64,000 bases of DNA from ZC4RG35 sp964571765 (GCA_964571765.1 CAZNDH010000006.1:1-64000); one strand, 5' to 3'; positions 9,564 to 19,037 are shown, counted from the stretch's first letter. The notes: generated from the sequence alone by a model not told the origin. Translations and numbers: made by a program.

Positions 9564-9620
9564 CGGCTCCTTCGTGACTCGCTCCGTATCTCGTACCGCG
9601 GCCCCGCTTTGCTGGGGACA
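9564..9620 (+). repeat. REP-like intergenic hairpin element, copy 1
   Basis: Between polA and rpsA lies a short CTCC/GCTCCG-rich stretch ending in a hairpin. CCCCGC (9602-9607) pairs with GC.GGGG (9611-9617) around TTT, followed by ACA. A very similar hairpin with the same GGGGACA flank occurs on the other strand at 51640-51665. No coding sequence covers either copy. Confidence 0.4.
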
Positions 9621-9659
9621 TCAACCCGAACGGCGGCGGGATACCGGGGGTGATGCGGG

Positions 9660-12269
9660 CTAGCGCTTGGCGCCGGCGAGGTCGGTGCCCCAGGCCACGT
9701 CCACTCTCAGGGGCACCGCCAGCTCGACCACACCTTCCATTGTCTCGGTGACCAGCTTCTCGGCGACTTCGGCTTCCTCATCGGGAACCTCGAAGATGAG
9801 CTCGTCGTGGATCTGGAGGAGCAAAGTCGCTCCCAGCCCCTGTTCCCTGATGATCTGATCGATGTCGATCATCGCCTTCTTGATGATGTCGGCTGCGGTG
9901 CCCTGGACAGGGGCGTTGAGCGCCATGCGTTCTCCCATCTGGCGCAGCCTGAAGTTGTCCGACTTCAGTTCGGGCAGATACCTGCGTCGCCCGAACAGGG
10001 TGGTGGTGTAGCCCTGGTTTCGGGCCTGGGTGACTACCTCGGCCATGTACTCCTTCACCTTGTGAAACTGGGAGAAGTATGCGTCGATGTGCTCTCGGGC
10101 TTCCTCACGAGGGATGTCGAGACGGTCGGCGAGCCCGAACGCCTCCATTCCGTAGAGAAGCCCGAAGTTGATCATCTTGGCGGTGCGGCGTTGATCGGAA
10201 CTGACCTCCTCGGGGTTCAGACCCCAGACTCGGGCCGCGGTGGCGGTGTGGATGTCGAGCCCGGAGCGGAAGGCTTCGATGAGGAACGGATCCTCACTGG
10301 TGTGGGCGAGCACTCGCAGTTCGATCTGGGAGTAATCCGCGACCAGGAAGCGGTGCCCTTCACCGGCGACGAAGGCCCGCCGAATGGTACGGCCCGACTC
10401 CGACCGCACCGGGATGTTCTGAAGGTTGGGGCGGTCGGAGGAGAGGCGCCCCGTCGTGGCCGCCATCTGGTTGAACCGGGTATGGATCCTGCCGTCGGGA
10501 CCGATCAGAGGCAGGTAGCCGTCGACATAGGTGGAGCGAAGCTTCTCCAGCTCCCGGTATTCGAGCAATGCATCCACCAGCGGGTGGTCGAGTTTCTTGA
10601 GCACCGAGGCGTCGGTAGAGGGCTTGCCGGTGGAGGTCTTCTTGAGAACGGGCAGACCCAGCTTGTCAAACAGGATCATCCGGAGCTGGTCGGCGGAGTT
10701 CACGTTGAAAGGCTCACCGGCCAACTCGACGATCACCTTCTCCAAGCCGGTGAGACGGTTCCGAAGATCTTCACCCATCCCCTCCATGTAGGCCCGGTCC
10801 ACCCCGATGCCGGCGTGCTCCATCCGGGCCAGAACCGGGACCAGCGGCAGCTCGAACTCGGAGAACAACCCCAGCTCATCTCGATCATCGAGCTCGTCGT
10901 GGAGGCGTTGGGCAAGCCGGCGAATCGCCTCGACTCTACGGCCTTCGAGTTCGAGGTCGGGCCCGGTGTCAAATGGCAGAGTGCCCGGGTCGGCCTCGGT
11001 GTCGGGTGAGATCAACTCCAAGCCGAGTAGTCGCTCGGCCAGCTCGGCCAGGTCATAGGTGCGCTGGGACGGGTTGACGATGTATGCCGCCAACGCAGTG
11101 TCCATTGCAGGCACTGACAGGTCGTAGTCGCGGTCGAGGAGCTCGCGGGCCAGCGGCTTGACGTCGTGGCCGACGACAGCGATTTCCCCCGCGGCGATCC
11201 CCCGGAGGATGGGATCGGCGGCTTCCCAGGGGATCACAACCGCCCGGTCCGGATCGACCGATACCGCGAGCCCGATCTCGTCTCCGGGGACACCGGCCAG
11301 CCCCAACACCAGCTCCGGCCGGGTGGACAGGTGGACCACCTTTTCGGCCGAGGTGACCAACTCAGTCTCCACGCTCATTGTCTCCACCGCTCCCCCGAAT
11401 GAGGGGAGCGCCTGTTCGAGGTCGTCCCACATCGAGTGGAACTCGAGACTGTCGAACAAGTCCTTGACCGTGTTCCGGTCCCACTCTCTGGTGGCGAATC
11501 CGGAGATGTTCTGGTCGATGTCGAGGTCATCGACCAGGGTCATCAGCTGACGATTGAGGAACACCTGCTCGCGATGTGTCGCCAGGTTCTCCTGCAGCCT
11601 GGGGGTCATCTCGGCGATGGCGGCGAAGATGCCCTCGAGCGAGCCGTGATCGGCTATCAGCCGCGATGCGGTCTTCTCCCCCACCCCAGGCACGCCGGGT
11701 AAGTTGTCAGAACTGTCCCCCCTGAGGGCGGCGTACTCCACGTACTGGGGAGGGGCAATCCCGTACCGCTCTTCGACGTATCTCTCGTCGGCGATCACTG
11801 TGTCGCTGATACCCCGGCGGGTGTAGACCACCCGCACCGGCCCTCCGATCAGCTGGAAGGCATCGCGGTCGCCGGTGACGATGAGGACCTCCCATCCCTC
11901 GTCGACGGCGCCGCGGCACAGGGTGGCGATGATGTCGTCTGCCTCGTAGCCCTCGGCCCTGAGCTGGGCGATCTGCAGCGCCTCGAGGACTCCGTCGATC
12001 AGCGGCAGCTGGCTCCGGAAGTGGTCGGGGGCCTTGGCTCGGTTTGCCTTGTACTCGGGGTACGACTCGGTGCGGAAGGTCTCCCGGGAGACGTCCCAGG
12101 CCACGGCCACCGCCTCGGGATGGAAGTCTTTGAGTAGCCGGATGAGCATCCGGGTGAACCCGAAGACGGCGTTGGTCACCTGACCCGACTTGGTGGCCAG
12201 GTCCTCGGGGAGTGCGTAGAACGCCCGGTAGGCGATGGAATTGCCGTCGATCAGGGCGAGAGTGGGCAC
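9660..12269 (-). CDS. polA: DNA polymerase I
   Basis: 869 residues. The N-terminal 5'-3' exonuclease (about 1-290, starting LALIDGNSIAYRAFYALP) is followed by a proofreading-fold domain. That domain lacks the Asp-x-Glu metal ligands of E. coli Klenow, as in mycobacterial and Thermus PolA. The C-terminal family A polymerase has motif A DYSQIELR, an O-helix with RRTAKMINFGLLYG and motif C QIHDELIFEVP. It fills gaps in repair and removes RNA primers. The missing proofreading ligands are seen directly and are not unusual for actinobacteria. Confidence 0.97.
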   Translation of the reverse strand: MPTLALIDGNSIAYRAFYALPEDLATKSGQVTNAVFGFTRMLIRLLKDFHPEAVAVAWDVSRETFRTESYPEYKANRAKAPDHFRSQLPLIDGVLEALQIAQLRAEGYEADDIIATLCRGAVDEGWEVLIVTGDRDAFQLIGGPVRVVYTRRGISDTVIADERYVEERYGIAPPQYVEYAALRGDSSDNLPGVPGVGEKTASRLIADHGSLEGIFAAIAEMTPRLQENLATHREQVFLNRQLMTLVDDLDIDQNISGFATREWDRNTVKDLFDSLEFHSMWDDLEQALPSFGGAVETMSVETELVTSAEKVVHLSTRPELVLGLAGVPGDEIGLAVSVDPDRAVVIPWEAADPILRGIAAGEIAVVGHDVKPLARELLDRDYDLSVPAMDTALAAYIVNPSQRTYDLAELAERLLGLELISPDTEADPGTLPFDTGPDLELEGRRVEAIRRLAQRLHDELDDRDELGLFSEFELPLVPVLARMEHAGIGVDRAYMEGMGEDLRNRLTGLEKVIVELAGEPFNVNSADQLRMILFDKLGLPVLKKTSTGKPSTDASVLKKLDHPLVDALLEYRELEKLRSTYVDGYLPLIGPDGRIHTRFNQMAATTGRLSSDRPNLQNIPVRSESGRTIRRAFVAGEGHRFLVADYSQIELRVLAHTSEDPFLIEAFRSGLDIHTATAARVWGLNPEEVSSDQRRTAKMINFGLLYGMEAFGLADRLDIPREEAREHIDAYFSQFHKVKEYMAEVVTQARNQGYTTTLFGRRRYLPELKSDNFRLRQMGERMALNAPVQGTAADIIKKAMIDIDQIIREQGLGATLLLQIHDELIFEVPDEEAEVAEKLVTETMEGVVELAVPLRVDVAWGTDLAGAKR

Positions 12270-12316
12270 ATCGCCGACGGTACTAGCCGGGCGCTGATGA
12301 CCCTGAGACTCGGCGA

Positions 12317-12586
12317 TCAGAGTCGGCTGAGAAGCCGGTCCCGCTTGGCGATCAGCCTGGTGGTTTTGTCCACGAGGTGGACGAGGGCCTCCTCGAAACG
12401 ACGCACTTCGGCAGAGGTCAAAGCCGCCTCCTCGCGGTCTATGAAGTTCCCCACCGCGGCGTCACGCTGGGCGTCCTCGTCGATCGACCGGTGAAACTCG
12501 AGTTCGGCGGCCACCTGATCGGCCTCCCGCCGTAGTGAGGCGATCCTCTTGTTGAGACGAAACAACCTGCGGTGGATCCTCTTCAC
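12317..12586 (-). CDS. Small coiled-coil protein
   Basis: 89 residues from the GTG at 12586. The frame continues upstream to 12778 but would run through the tRNA-Leu gene, so the internal GTG is preferred. The protein is highly charged and predicted helical: a basic N-terminus (KRIHRRLFRLNKRIASLRRE) then heptad-like Leu/Ala spacing. No family is recognised. It is divergent from tRNA-Leu and just upstream of polA, but it has no clear ribosome binding site. Confidence 0.55.
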   Translation of the reverse strand: MKRIHRRLFRLNKRIASLRREADQVAAELEFHRSIDEDAQRDAAVGNFIDREEAALTSAEVRRFEEALVHLVDKTTRLIAKRDRLLSRL

Positions 12587-12705
12587 GGGCCAACCGAGGG
12601 CATCCAAACGATGCGGCCCTCTGACATGCCGCTGCCCATCGGACGCAGACCACGTCAGGGATCGTGTCGGTGCGAGGCGAGGCGATGTGGCCTTCCTCGA
12701 CACCT

Positions 12706-12735
12706 TTGTCGCTCCCGAGCCCGGACCCGTAGAAT
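12706..12735 (+). promoter_or_regulatory. Putative tRNA-Leu promoter
   Basis: TTGTCG (12706-12711) and TAGAAT (12730-12735) are separated by 18 bp. The -10 box matches consensus at five of six bases. The predicted start near 12742 lies only a few bases before the tRNA 5' end at 12746. Confidence 0.6.
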
Positions 12736-12745
12736 GGTTCCTCTC

Positions 12746-12829
12746 GCCGGAGTGGCGGAACTGGCAGACGCCCGGCACTCAAAATGCCGTGCCCTTCGTG
12801 GCGTGTGGGTTCGAGTCCCACCTCCGGCA
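12746..12829 (+). tRNA. tRNA-Leu (anticodon CAA)
   Basis: A class II tRNA with a long variable arm. Acceptor GCCGGAG pairs with CTCCGGC (12822-12828) and the discriminator is A at 12829. The anticodon stem CGGCA/TGCCG encloses CTCAAAA, giving anticodon CAA, which reads UUG. The T arm is GTGGG-TTCGAGT-CCCAC. The next bases are CCG, so the 3' CCA is not encoded and must be added. The amidohydrolase ATG begins 7 nt beyond the discriminator. Confidence 0.97.
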
Positions 12830-12835
12830 CCGCAT

Positions 12836-14110
12836 ATGACCAGCGTGGCACTTCTTCCCGACCGGGTCTTCGACTCGGTTGCCGGCATCATGCTCGAGGG
12901 CCATGTCGTGGTGGTCGACGAGGGCCGCGTGGTCGAGGTCCGTCATCCCCGCGCCGGAGAGGAGCAGTTGAACCTCCCCGGGCACAGCATCCTCCCCGGG
13001 CTGATCGACGTGCACACTCACCTCGTCGGGCGTATCGACGGTGGTCGCGGATACTCAGAGCTCGTGGGGCGGAGCGGAGCCGAGGAGGCCCTGATCGGGG
13101 TGAAGCACGCCGGCGACACTCTGCGAGCCGGGTTCACCGCGGTCCGTGACATCGGCACCTTCCGCGCCTTCGCCGACGTGGCCCTGCGAAAGGCGATCGA
13201 TGGAGGATGGATCGATGGGCCGCGAATGATGTGTGCCGGGGCCTATGTGACCTGCCCTGGAGGGGGCGGCGACATCACCGGACTCGCCGTCGACGTCGAC
13301 GAGGTGCTCCCCAGGGAGCTCCGCTTCGGGGTCACCTCGGGGCCCGACCAGATGCGGGCCATGGTGCGTCAGATCCTCCGCTACGGGGCCGACTTCATAA
13401 AGGTTCTCGCCACCGGGGCGGTACTCACCTCGGGGACCAGTCCAGGCGCCCCCGAGCTCACCGAGGACGAGCTGCGCGCTGCGGTGTCCACCGCGGCCGA
13501 TGCCGGCACTTTCGTCGCTGCCCACGCCCACGGTGCCGAGGGGATCAAGAGGGCGGTCCGGGCGGGCGTCCGGTCTATAGAGCACGGCTCGCTGCTCGAC
13601 AACGAGGCCATCGATCTGATGATGGACCGTGGCACCTACCTGGTCGCCGACCTCTACGACGGTGATTACATCGAGCAGGTCGGCCCCGGCTTCGGATACA
13701 GCGACGAGGTCATGGAGAAGACCCGGATGACCACCGAGGTGCAGCGTGCCGGATTCCGCAAGGCGGTCGAGGCCGGCGTGAGGGTGGCCTTCGGCACCGA
13801 CGCGGGTGTCATCCCGCATGGCAGCAACGCCCGGCAATTCGCCTACTACGTCGACCACGGCCTGAGCCCGGCCCGAGCCATCCAGAGCGCCACCCAGTGG
13901 GCGGCGGAGCTGATGGGTTGGGAGGACCGGGTAGGCGCCCTCGAGCCGGGGATGCTCGCCGACCTGGTGGTCGTAGCCGGCGACCCCACCACGGACATCA
14001 CCACCCTGGAGAACCCGGTGGGAGTGATGAAGGGTGGGGCCTGGGTGGTAGAGCCGCCTACTGACTCCAGGGAAGCGCCAGCACCACCGCAGTCTCCTCG
14101 CCCACGTTGA
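12836..14110 (+). CDS. Amidohydrolase family protein (imidazolonepropionase/Xaa-Pro dipeptidase-like)
   Basis: 424 residues. An N-terminal beta sandwich precedes a TIM-barrel metal site: DVHTHL, a probable carbamylated lysine in FIKVLATG, AHAHG, SIEHGS and AFGTDAG. This order is that of amidohydrolases acting on cyclic amides or Xaa-Pro and Xaa-Arg dipeptides; the substrate cannot be called. The frame stays open upstream through the tRNA, so the ATG six bases after it is chosen. No Shine-Dalgarno fits between tRNA and ATG. The 3' end overlaps the convergent YgfZ-type gene by 53 bp. Confidence 0.85.
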   Translation: MTSVALLPDRVFDSVAGIMLEGHVVVVDEGRVVEVRHPRAGEEQLNLPGHSILPGLIDVHTHLVGRIDGGRGYSELVGRSGAEEALIGVKHAGDTLRAGFTAVRDIGTFRAFADVALRKAIDGGWIDGPRMMCAGAYVTCPGGGGDITGLAVDVDEVLPRELRFGVTSGPDQMRAMVRQILRYGADFIKVLATGAVLTSGTSPGAPELTEDELRAAVSTAADAGTFVAAHAHGAEGIKRAVRAGVRSIEHGSLLDNEAIDLMMDRGTYLVADLYDGDYIEQVGPGFGYSDEVMEKTRMTTEVQRAGFRKAVEAGVRVAFGTDAGVIPHGSNARQFAYYVDHGLSPARAIQSATQWAAELMGWEDRVGALEPGMLADLVVVAGDPTTDITTLENPVGVMKGGAWVVEPPTDSREAPAPPQSPRPR

Positions 14111-14864
14111 CCTGGTCCCCGGGCTCAATCTCCCGACGCACCATCCCCAGCCCGAGCCTGCCCGCAACCGAGGTCACCAGGCCCACCTCTCTGTCCTCGG
14201 CGGTAATCACCGTCCCGGGCGTTACCGGTGCTGAGAGCTCGAGATGACGCAGATACCTGTTCACGTGGCCACGGCTGTGGATCCGTGCCACCAGCTCCTG
14301 GCCCAGGTAGCAACCCTTGCCGAAATCGACGGTCTCCTCGACCATCCCGGTCTCTTGGGGGATGGTCTTCTCGTCGACGTCGACACCCCACGACGGTTCC
14401 CCGGCCCTGACCCGGGCGGCGTGGTGCTCGTCGTCGGGCATCAACGGCAGCTCGGGGCGAGGCCCGGCGAGGAGTCTGCGCGAGGTGGTGTGCCACGAGA
14501 TATCGGCGTCGAGCGTCCCCCGACGATCGTTCGACCAGACGCCATCGATCACCCCGTCGAAGACGACCCACAGGGGACGGGTCTCCTGCTCGATGTCGAC
14601 CTTCACCCGTATCCGGTACCTGGTCAGGGTGGCGGCCAGCTCCTCCCCTCTCCCGGAATCGGTTACCAAGCCCACCAGCTCCGACGCTTTGAGCACCCAG
14701 AGGAGGTGGTCGAGCTTTCCCCGGTTCCCAAGGAGCAAGGAGCGTCTCACCGTCCCGGTCGCCATGTCCTCGATCTCCTGACTGACCAGGTCATTGAGGA
14801 ACCCGACCGCATCGGGACCGCTGAACCAGACCAGGTCGGGTGAGATAGGCGCCAGGTAGCTCAT
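14058..14864 (-). CDS. ygfZ: YgfZ/GcvT-like folate-binding Fe-S cluster protein
   Basis: 268 residues from the ATG at 14864, which overlaps the ccdA stop by one base; the longer frame would run through ccdA. The signature KGCYLGQELVARIHSRGHVNR holds the conserved Cys of YgfZ/CAF17 proteins. These bind tetrahydrofolate and help assemble or repair certain Fe-S enzymes. It is probably co-translated with ccdA. Confidence 0.88.
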   Translation of the reverse strand: MSYLAPISPDLVWFSGPDAVGFLNDLVSQEIEDMATGTVRRSLLLGNRGKLDHLLWVLKASELVGLVTDSGRGEELAATLTRYRIRVKVDIEQETRPLWVVFDGVIDGVWSNDRRGTLDADISWHTTSRRLLAGPRPELPLMPDDEHHAARVRAGEPSWGVDVDEKTIPQETGMVEETVDFGKGCYLGQELVARIHSRGHVNRYLRHLELSAPVTPGTVITAEDREVGLVTSVAGRLGLGMVRREIEPGDQVNVGEETAVVLALPWSQ

Positions 14865-15634
14865 CAGATCGTCGCCAGCTCCTCGAGCCAGGGTATCGAG
14901 AGCAGGATGTTGGTGAACCAGCGAGCCAGGGTGTCGAGGTGGCCTGTCACCATGATCACCCCGAAGCCGGCCAGCAACAGTCCAGAGGCAACGGTTATCG
15001 CACGAGCATGTCTCTTCAACCTGCCGAAGACCTTGAACATGCCGAGCCCGGCGAGGAGGAAGGGGACCCCGAGACCTGCCGAGTAGACCACCAGGAGGAG
15101 GACCCCCCTTCCCAGGGTCTCCTGGGTGGAGGCCGTGGCCAGGATCACGGTGAGGACCGGGCCGATGCACGGGGTCCATGCGAAGGCGAAGGCGGCCCCC
15201 ATCACCGGCGGGGCCCACACCCCGAGCCGAGACGGTCGCACTTCGATCCTCCGATCCCGTGCGACGGCTCCCAGAAATCCACGTTCGCTGACCGCCATTA
15301 CCACCAGGAGCAACCCGAACAGGATCACCACCCACCCGGCCACCGTGGTCAGGGTGTTCAGGTTCCGAATCAGGAACTGGCTCACCGTCGAGGCCACCGC
15401 ACCAATGGCAGCGAACACCACGGTGAATCCGGCGATGAACATCAGGATCACCCGGAGCAGTCGAGTCGTTGAGTAGTCGCCCGCATCGAGCTGTGCCGCC
15501 GAGTAGCCGGACATCATCGACAGGTACCCGGGCACCAGGGGGAGCACACATGGCGAGATGAAGGAGATCACCCCGGCACCGAACGCCACCACCATCTGGA
15601 TCAGGTATCCCGCCTCGGCGACGTTGTCGAACAT
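14864..15634 (-). CDS. ccdA: CcdA-type cytochrome c biogenesis/thiol transport protein
   Basis: 256 residues from the ATG at 15634, preferred because GGGAAG lies about 9 bp upstream; an ATG at 15643 is the alternative. About six transmembrane helices carry the two conserved redox cysteines of the DsbD/CcdA family, in ISFISPCVLPLVPGYLS and AFAWTPCIGPV. It passes electrons across the membrane to extracytoplasmic thiols. No thioredoxin-like partner gene lies nearby. Confidence 0.9.
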   Translation of the reverse strand: MFDNVAEAGYLIQMVVAFGAGVISFISPCVLPLVPGYLSMMSGYSAAQLDAGDYSTTRLLRVILMFIAGFTVVFAAIGAVASTVSQFLIRNLNTLTTVAGWVVILFGLLLVVMAVSERGFLGAVARDRRIEVRPSRLGVWAPPVMGAAFAFAWTPCIGPVLTVILATASTQETLGRGVLLLVVYSAGLGVPFLLAGLGMFKVFGRLKRHARAITVASGLLLAGFGVIMVTGHLDTLARWFTNILLSIPWLEELATI

Positions 15635-15790
15635 GGGAGTCATCTTCCCACTCGCCAAAGATGAGTGGGAACCCCGATGTGCATATCCACACCACGGCGT
15701 CGCGGCATCGTCGCCGTTACTTCGCATTTCGGTCCTGAAGGTGCCTCGGCGCCTCCCTGATCCCATCGCCTTCGGTTCTGGAGGACAATC

Positions 15791-17062
15791 TTGAGCCTGG
15801 GCAATAGCCTCGGAGCGATGGCCAGGGGTCTTCGTCGGGTGCTAGATCCCCTGCTGCCTGTCGATCGGTTCACCAGGAACGATCGGCGCATCGTGATCAC
15901 CATCTGGATGGCCGGAGTCATCCAGGGATTCGCCCAGTCGCAGGCAGGAGCGACCCTGCCGTTCACCCGGGTGGGTCTGGGGTTGAGCGAGGGAGAGATG
16001 AGCCTGATGCTCGGCCTGGCCAGATTGGCTGCCTTCGCCGCCCTCCCCCTGGGTTGGCTGGGCGACCACAGAGGGAGGCGGAGGCCCTTCTTGATCGCCA
16101 TCACCTTGGTCGTCGGGGGTGGAACCCTGGCAGGGACTGCGGCTGAGGCATGGCAGTACGGCATGGCCCAGTCGGTCCTACGAACCGGAACCGCTGCCAT
16201 CTCCGGGCTGGCCGTGGTCATCCTGGCCGAATCGGTGTCGTCTTCGATTCGCGCCTACGCCATCTCCTTCTACGGAGCAGCGGTGTCCCTCGGCGCCGGG
16301 GTGGCGGTGATGGTGCTGCCTCTCGCCGAAGGGGGTGGCCAGTCATGGCGGATCCCCCACCTCCTAACCGGAGTCGGGTTCCTCGCCCTCCCATTCCTGG
16401 TGAGACGGGTGCCGGAGACCCGCATCTACCAGCGGCAGTCGGAGGGGGGCCGGTGGCGGGAGCTGGCCCGGGGCGAGTGGGCCCCGCGATTCTGGACGGT
16501 GGTGGCCATCGGGTTCCTCGCCTCCGTATTCGGCACCTTCGCCACCGCGTTCACCACCGCGCGGCTGATCTCACAGGTCGGGTTGGAAACCGGTACCACG
16601 GTCCTGGTGGTGATCCTCGGGGGAACCGCGGGAGGTCTCGGGTTCTTCGTCGGGGGACATCTCGCCGACGCCTGGGGCCGACGTCTTACCTCGGTGGTGT
16701 CACTGACCTTGGCTCTGGTCGGTGGGGTCTTGCTGTACTCGGTCGAGAGCCTGGGTCTGATCGTGCCTGCGATCTTCGTCTCCAGCTTCGGCACATTCGC
16801 CTTCGTCCCCGCCGGGGGCTCACATCGTGCCGAGCTGTTCCCTACCCGGCTTCGCTCGAGTGCCGGCACCGCCGCCGCCAACGCCGCCCTGGCCGGCTCG
16901 GCTGCCGGGTTGATCGGCGGGATCTTCACCATCGACACCCTCGGTTTGACCACCACCGTGATGTTCCTCGGTGTGGGGATGGTGGTCGCTGCCTTCCTCA
17001 CCTTGAGGCTCCCTGAGACCCGGGGTCAGGACCTGACCGCGACCACCACAGACCTCGGGTAG
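15791..17062 (+). CDS. Major facilitator superfamily permease
   Basis: 423 residues with about 12 hydrophobic segments. A loop 2-3 motif reads LGWLGDHRGRRRPFL, and a second half repeats the G-x-L-x-D-x-x-GRR pattern (GGHLADAWGRRLTS). The N-terminal 30 residues are basic and cytoplasmic. Its substrate is unknown. The 3' end overlaps that of the convergent MATE gene by 37 bp. Confidence 0.88.
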   Translation: MSLGNSLGAMARGLRRVLDPLLPVDRFTRNDRRIVITIWMAGVIQGFAQSQAGATLPFTRVGLGLSEGEMSLMLGLARLAAFAALPLGWLGDHRGRRRPFLIAITLVVGGGTLAGTAAEAWQYGMAQSVLRTGTAAISGLAVVILAESVSSSIRAYAISFYGAAVSLGAGVAVMVLPLAEGGGQSWRIPHLLTGVGFLALPFLVRRVPETRIYQRQSEGGRWRELARGEWAPRFWTVVAIGFLASVFGTFATAFTTARLISQVGLETGTTVLVVILGGTAGGLGFFVGGHLADAWGRRLTSVVSLTLALVGGVLLYSVESLGLIVPAIFVSSFGTFAFVPAGGSHRAELFPTRLRSSAGTAAANAALAGSAAGLIGGIFTIDTLGLTTTVMFLGVGMVVAAFLTLRLPETRGQDLTATTTDLG

Positions 17063-18342
17063 AGAGCCAAGAACACCAGACCTCGGACCACCAGGAACAC
17101 CCCGATCGCCCCCCATACGCCCTCGAGTGTGGTCCCCAGTGGTGACCACAGCATCAGGGCGATCGATATCGCGCTCCCCACCCCAGTCGAGACCGCCATC
17201 ACCCCGAAAGCGAGCAGACCCGAGAACACCCCGTCGGCAACGAACACCACCGACCCCAGGGGCAGGATCACCGCGGCGACCACAGCCGCCGAGGCAGCCA
17301 ACGCACCCACCCCCGGATCCCCGGCCAGCAATGCCAGGCCGTGCCTGCCCACCATCACCAGGCCGAGAAGGAGCACACCGACACCGGCCGCCCAGCCCAA
17401 GAGTCGACGGGTCAGGCTGCGAAGAGCGGCGACGTCACCGCCACCGGCCTTCTCGCCGACCAGTGCCTGCGCCGCGATCTCCAGCGAATCGGCCACCATC
17501 ACCGAGAGTATGAAGAGTTGAAACACCAGTTGGTGGGCGGCGATCCGATCGGGACCCATCCGGGTCGCCGTCGATGCCGCCACGGCAAACGTGGCCAGCA
17601 GAAAGGCGCTCCTCGTAGTGAGCAGCGCCCCGTTCCGGCCCAGAGTGACCACTGCAGGAACGCTCTCGGCGAGACGTCTGGGGAAGCGCGCCATTCCCTT
17701 GCGCCGAATCAGGATCAGGAACCACACTGCCCCGAGCCCTTGAGCGATGACCGTGGCCCAGGCGGCTCCGGCCAAGCCCAACCCGGCGGCGAAGATGAGG
17801 ACCGGGTCGAGGATCAGATTGGCCAGGTTGGCCACACCCGCCACCAACAACGGGGTGCGGGTGTCCTTGTGGCCCCTGAAGGCACCGTGCCCGGTCAACA
17901 CCAGGAGAACAGCCACCGTGGACAGGGCCCTGATCCGAAGGTACCCGACAGCCAGGTCGAAGACCTCCCCCTCCGCGCCCATCAGCCCGACCAGAGCGGG
18001 GGCCAGTGCCTGCAGCGCCACAGTCACCAGAGCCCCGAGACCGACGGCCAGGACAAGGGCGGTGCCCACATAGTTTGCTGCCTCCCCGTGACGGCCACGG
18101 CCCAGTGACCTGGCCACCAGGGGGGTGGTGGCGAAGGCCAGGAAGTTGAAGGCGAAGAAGGCGAAGCTGAGGATGGCAGCACAGACACCGAGCGCCGCCA
18201 GGTCCGCAGTGCCGAGACGGGCGACGAAGGCAGTGTCGGTCAGGGTGAGCAGCGGATCGATCGCCAGAGACCCCAGGGCGGGCACCGCGATCCTGAGGAT
18301 GGTGCGGTCGGTGGCCGAGAGGCGTCTACCGGGGCCGGTCAA
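17026..18342 (-). CDS. MATE family efflux transporter (DinF-like)
   Basis: 438 residues with 12 predicted helices in two halves. It starts with the MATE pattern IAVPALGSLAIDPLLTLTDTAFVARLGT and has the matching second-half stretch. MATE proteins export cationic drugs or metabolites against Na+ or H+. The start overlaps the nth stop by 4 bp (ATGA), so it is probably co-expressed with nth; the DinF subgroup is often linked to DNA damage genes. Confidence 0.9.
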   Translation of the reverse strand: MTGPGRRLSATDRTILRIAVPALGSLAIDPLLTLTDTAFVARLGTADLAALGVCAAILSFAFFAFNFLAFATTPLVARSLGRGRHGEAANYVGTALVLAVGLGALVTVALQALAPALVGLMGAEGEVFDLAVGYLRIRALSTVAVLLVLTGHGAFRGHKDTRTPLLVAGVANLANLILDPVLIFAAGLGLAGAAWATVIAQGLGAVWFLILIRRKGMARFPRRLAESVPAVVTLGRNGALLTTRSAFLLATFAVAASTATRMGPDRIAAHQLVFQLFILSVMVADSLEIAAQALVGEKAGGGDVAALRSLTRRLLGWAAGVGVLLLGLVMVGRHGLALLAGDPGVGALAASAAVVAAVILPLGSVVFVADGVFSGLLAFGVMAVSTGVGSAISIALMLWSPLGTTLEGVWGAIGVFLVVRGLVFLALYPRSVVVAVRS

Positions 18343-19037
18343 GCGGATCCCTCGGCCCGGCCGGCCCTGAGATGACGTTCGGGCCAGCAGCAGAGCTCGA
18401 ACAGCTCACAGGCGCCGCACCGGGGACGCTGGGCATCGCAAACCTCGCGGCCGAACTGGATGAAGCGCATCGAGATCCCCGACCAGGCAGCCTCGGGGTA
18501 CAGCGCCTTGAGGTCCTTCTCGATCTTTGTTGGATCTGCTTGATCGGTCAGGCCGAGACGTCGGCTCACCCTGCGGACATGGGTGTCCACGGCGATGGCA
18601 GGGACACCCCAGGCCTCAGCCAGCACCACTGATGCCGTCTTACGACCGACACCTCGGAGTTCGACCAATTGGTCGAGGTCGCGGGGCACCACTCCCCGGT
18701 GTCTCTCCTCGACATCCTGGGAGAGCTCGATGATCGCCCGGGTCTTCTGCCGATAGAAACCGGTGGAGTACACGATCCGCTCGACCTCGTCCGGTGAGGC
18801 GTCGGCCAGGTCGGCGGGCGTGGGGTACCGGGAGAAGAGCTCCGGGGCCACCTTGTTGACGTTCTCGTCGGTCGTCTGTGCCGAAAGGACGGTGACCACC
18901 AGCAACTGCCATGGGCTGTCGTAGTCGAGAGCGGTGCCGATCTTCGGGTATCTCCGCCCCAGGAGGTTGAGGATGGCCCGGGCCTTGCCCCGCTCGGCCG
19001 GAGTCGGTAGGGATCCGTCAGCTCTGAGTCCGGGCAT
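18339..19037 (-). CDS. nth: Endonuclease III
   Basis: 232 residues from the ATG at 19037; an ATG at 19061 is the alternative. The helix-hairpin-helix LVELRGVGRKTASVVL contains the catalytic Lys, and AIAVDTHVRRVS the catalytic Asp. The C-terminal 4Fe-4S cluster loop is C-x6-C-x2-C-x5-C (CDAQRPRCGACELFELC). It excises oxidised pyrimidines and cleaves AP sites. It is divergent from an EamA permease 41 bp away. Confidence 0.95.
   Translation of the reverse strand: MPGLRADGSLPTPAERGKARAILNLLGRRYPKIGTALDYDSPWQLLVVTVLSAQTTDENVNKVAPELFSRYPTPADLADASPDEVERIVYSTGFYRQKTRAIIELSQDVEERHRGVVPRDLDQLVELRGVGRKTASVVLAEAWGVPAIAVDTHVRRVSRRLGLTDQADPTKIEKDLKALYPEAAWSGISMRFIQFGREVCDAQRPRCGACELFELCCWPERHLRAGRAEGSA

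Noticed and set aside
9660..12269. PolA without proofreading residues as an unusual enzyme
   Set aside because: Loss of the 3'-5' exonuclease ligands is common in actinobacterial PolA.
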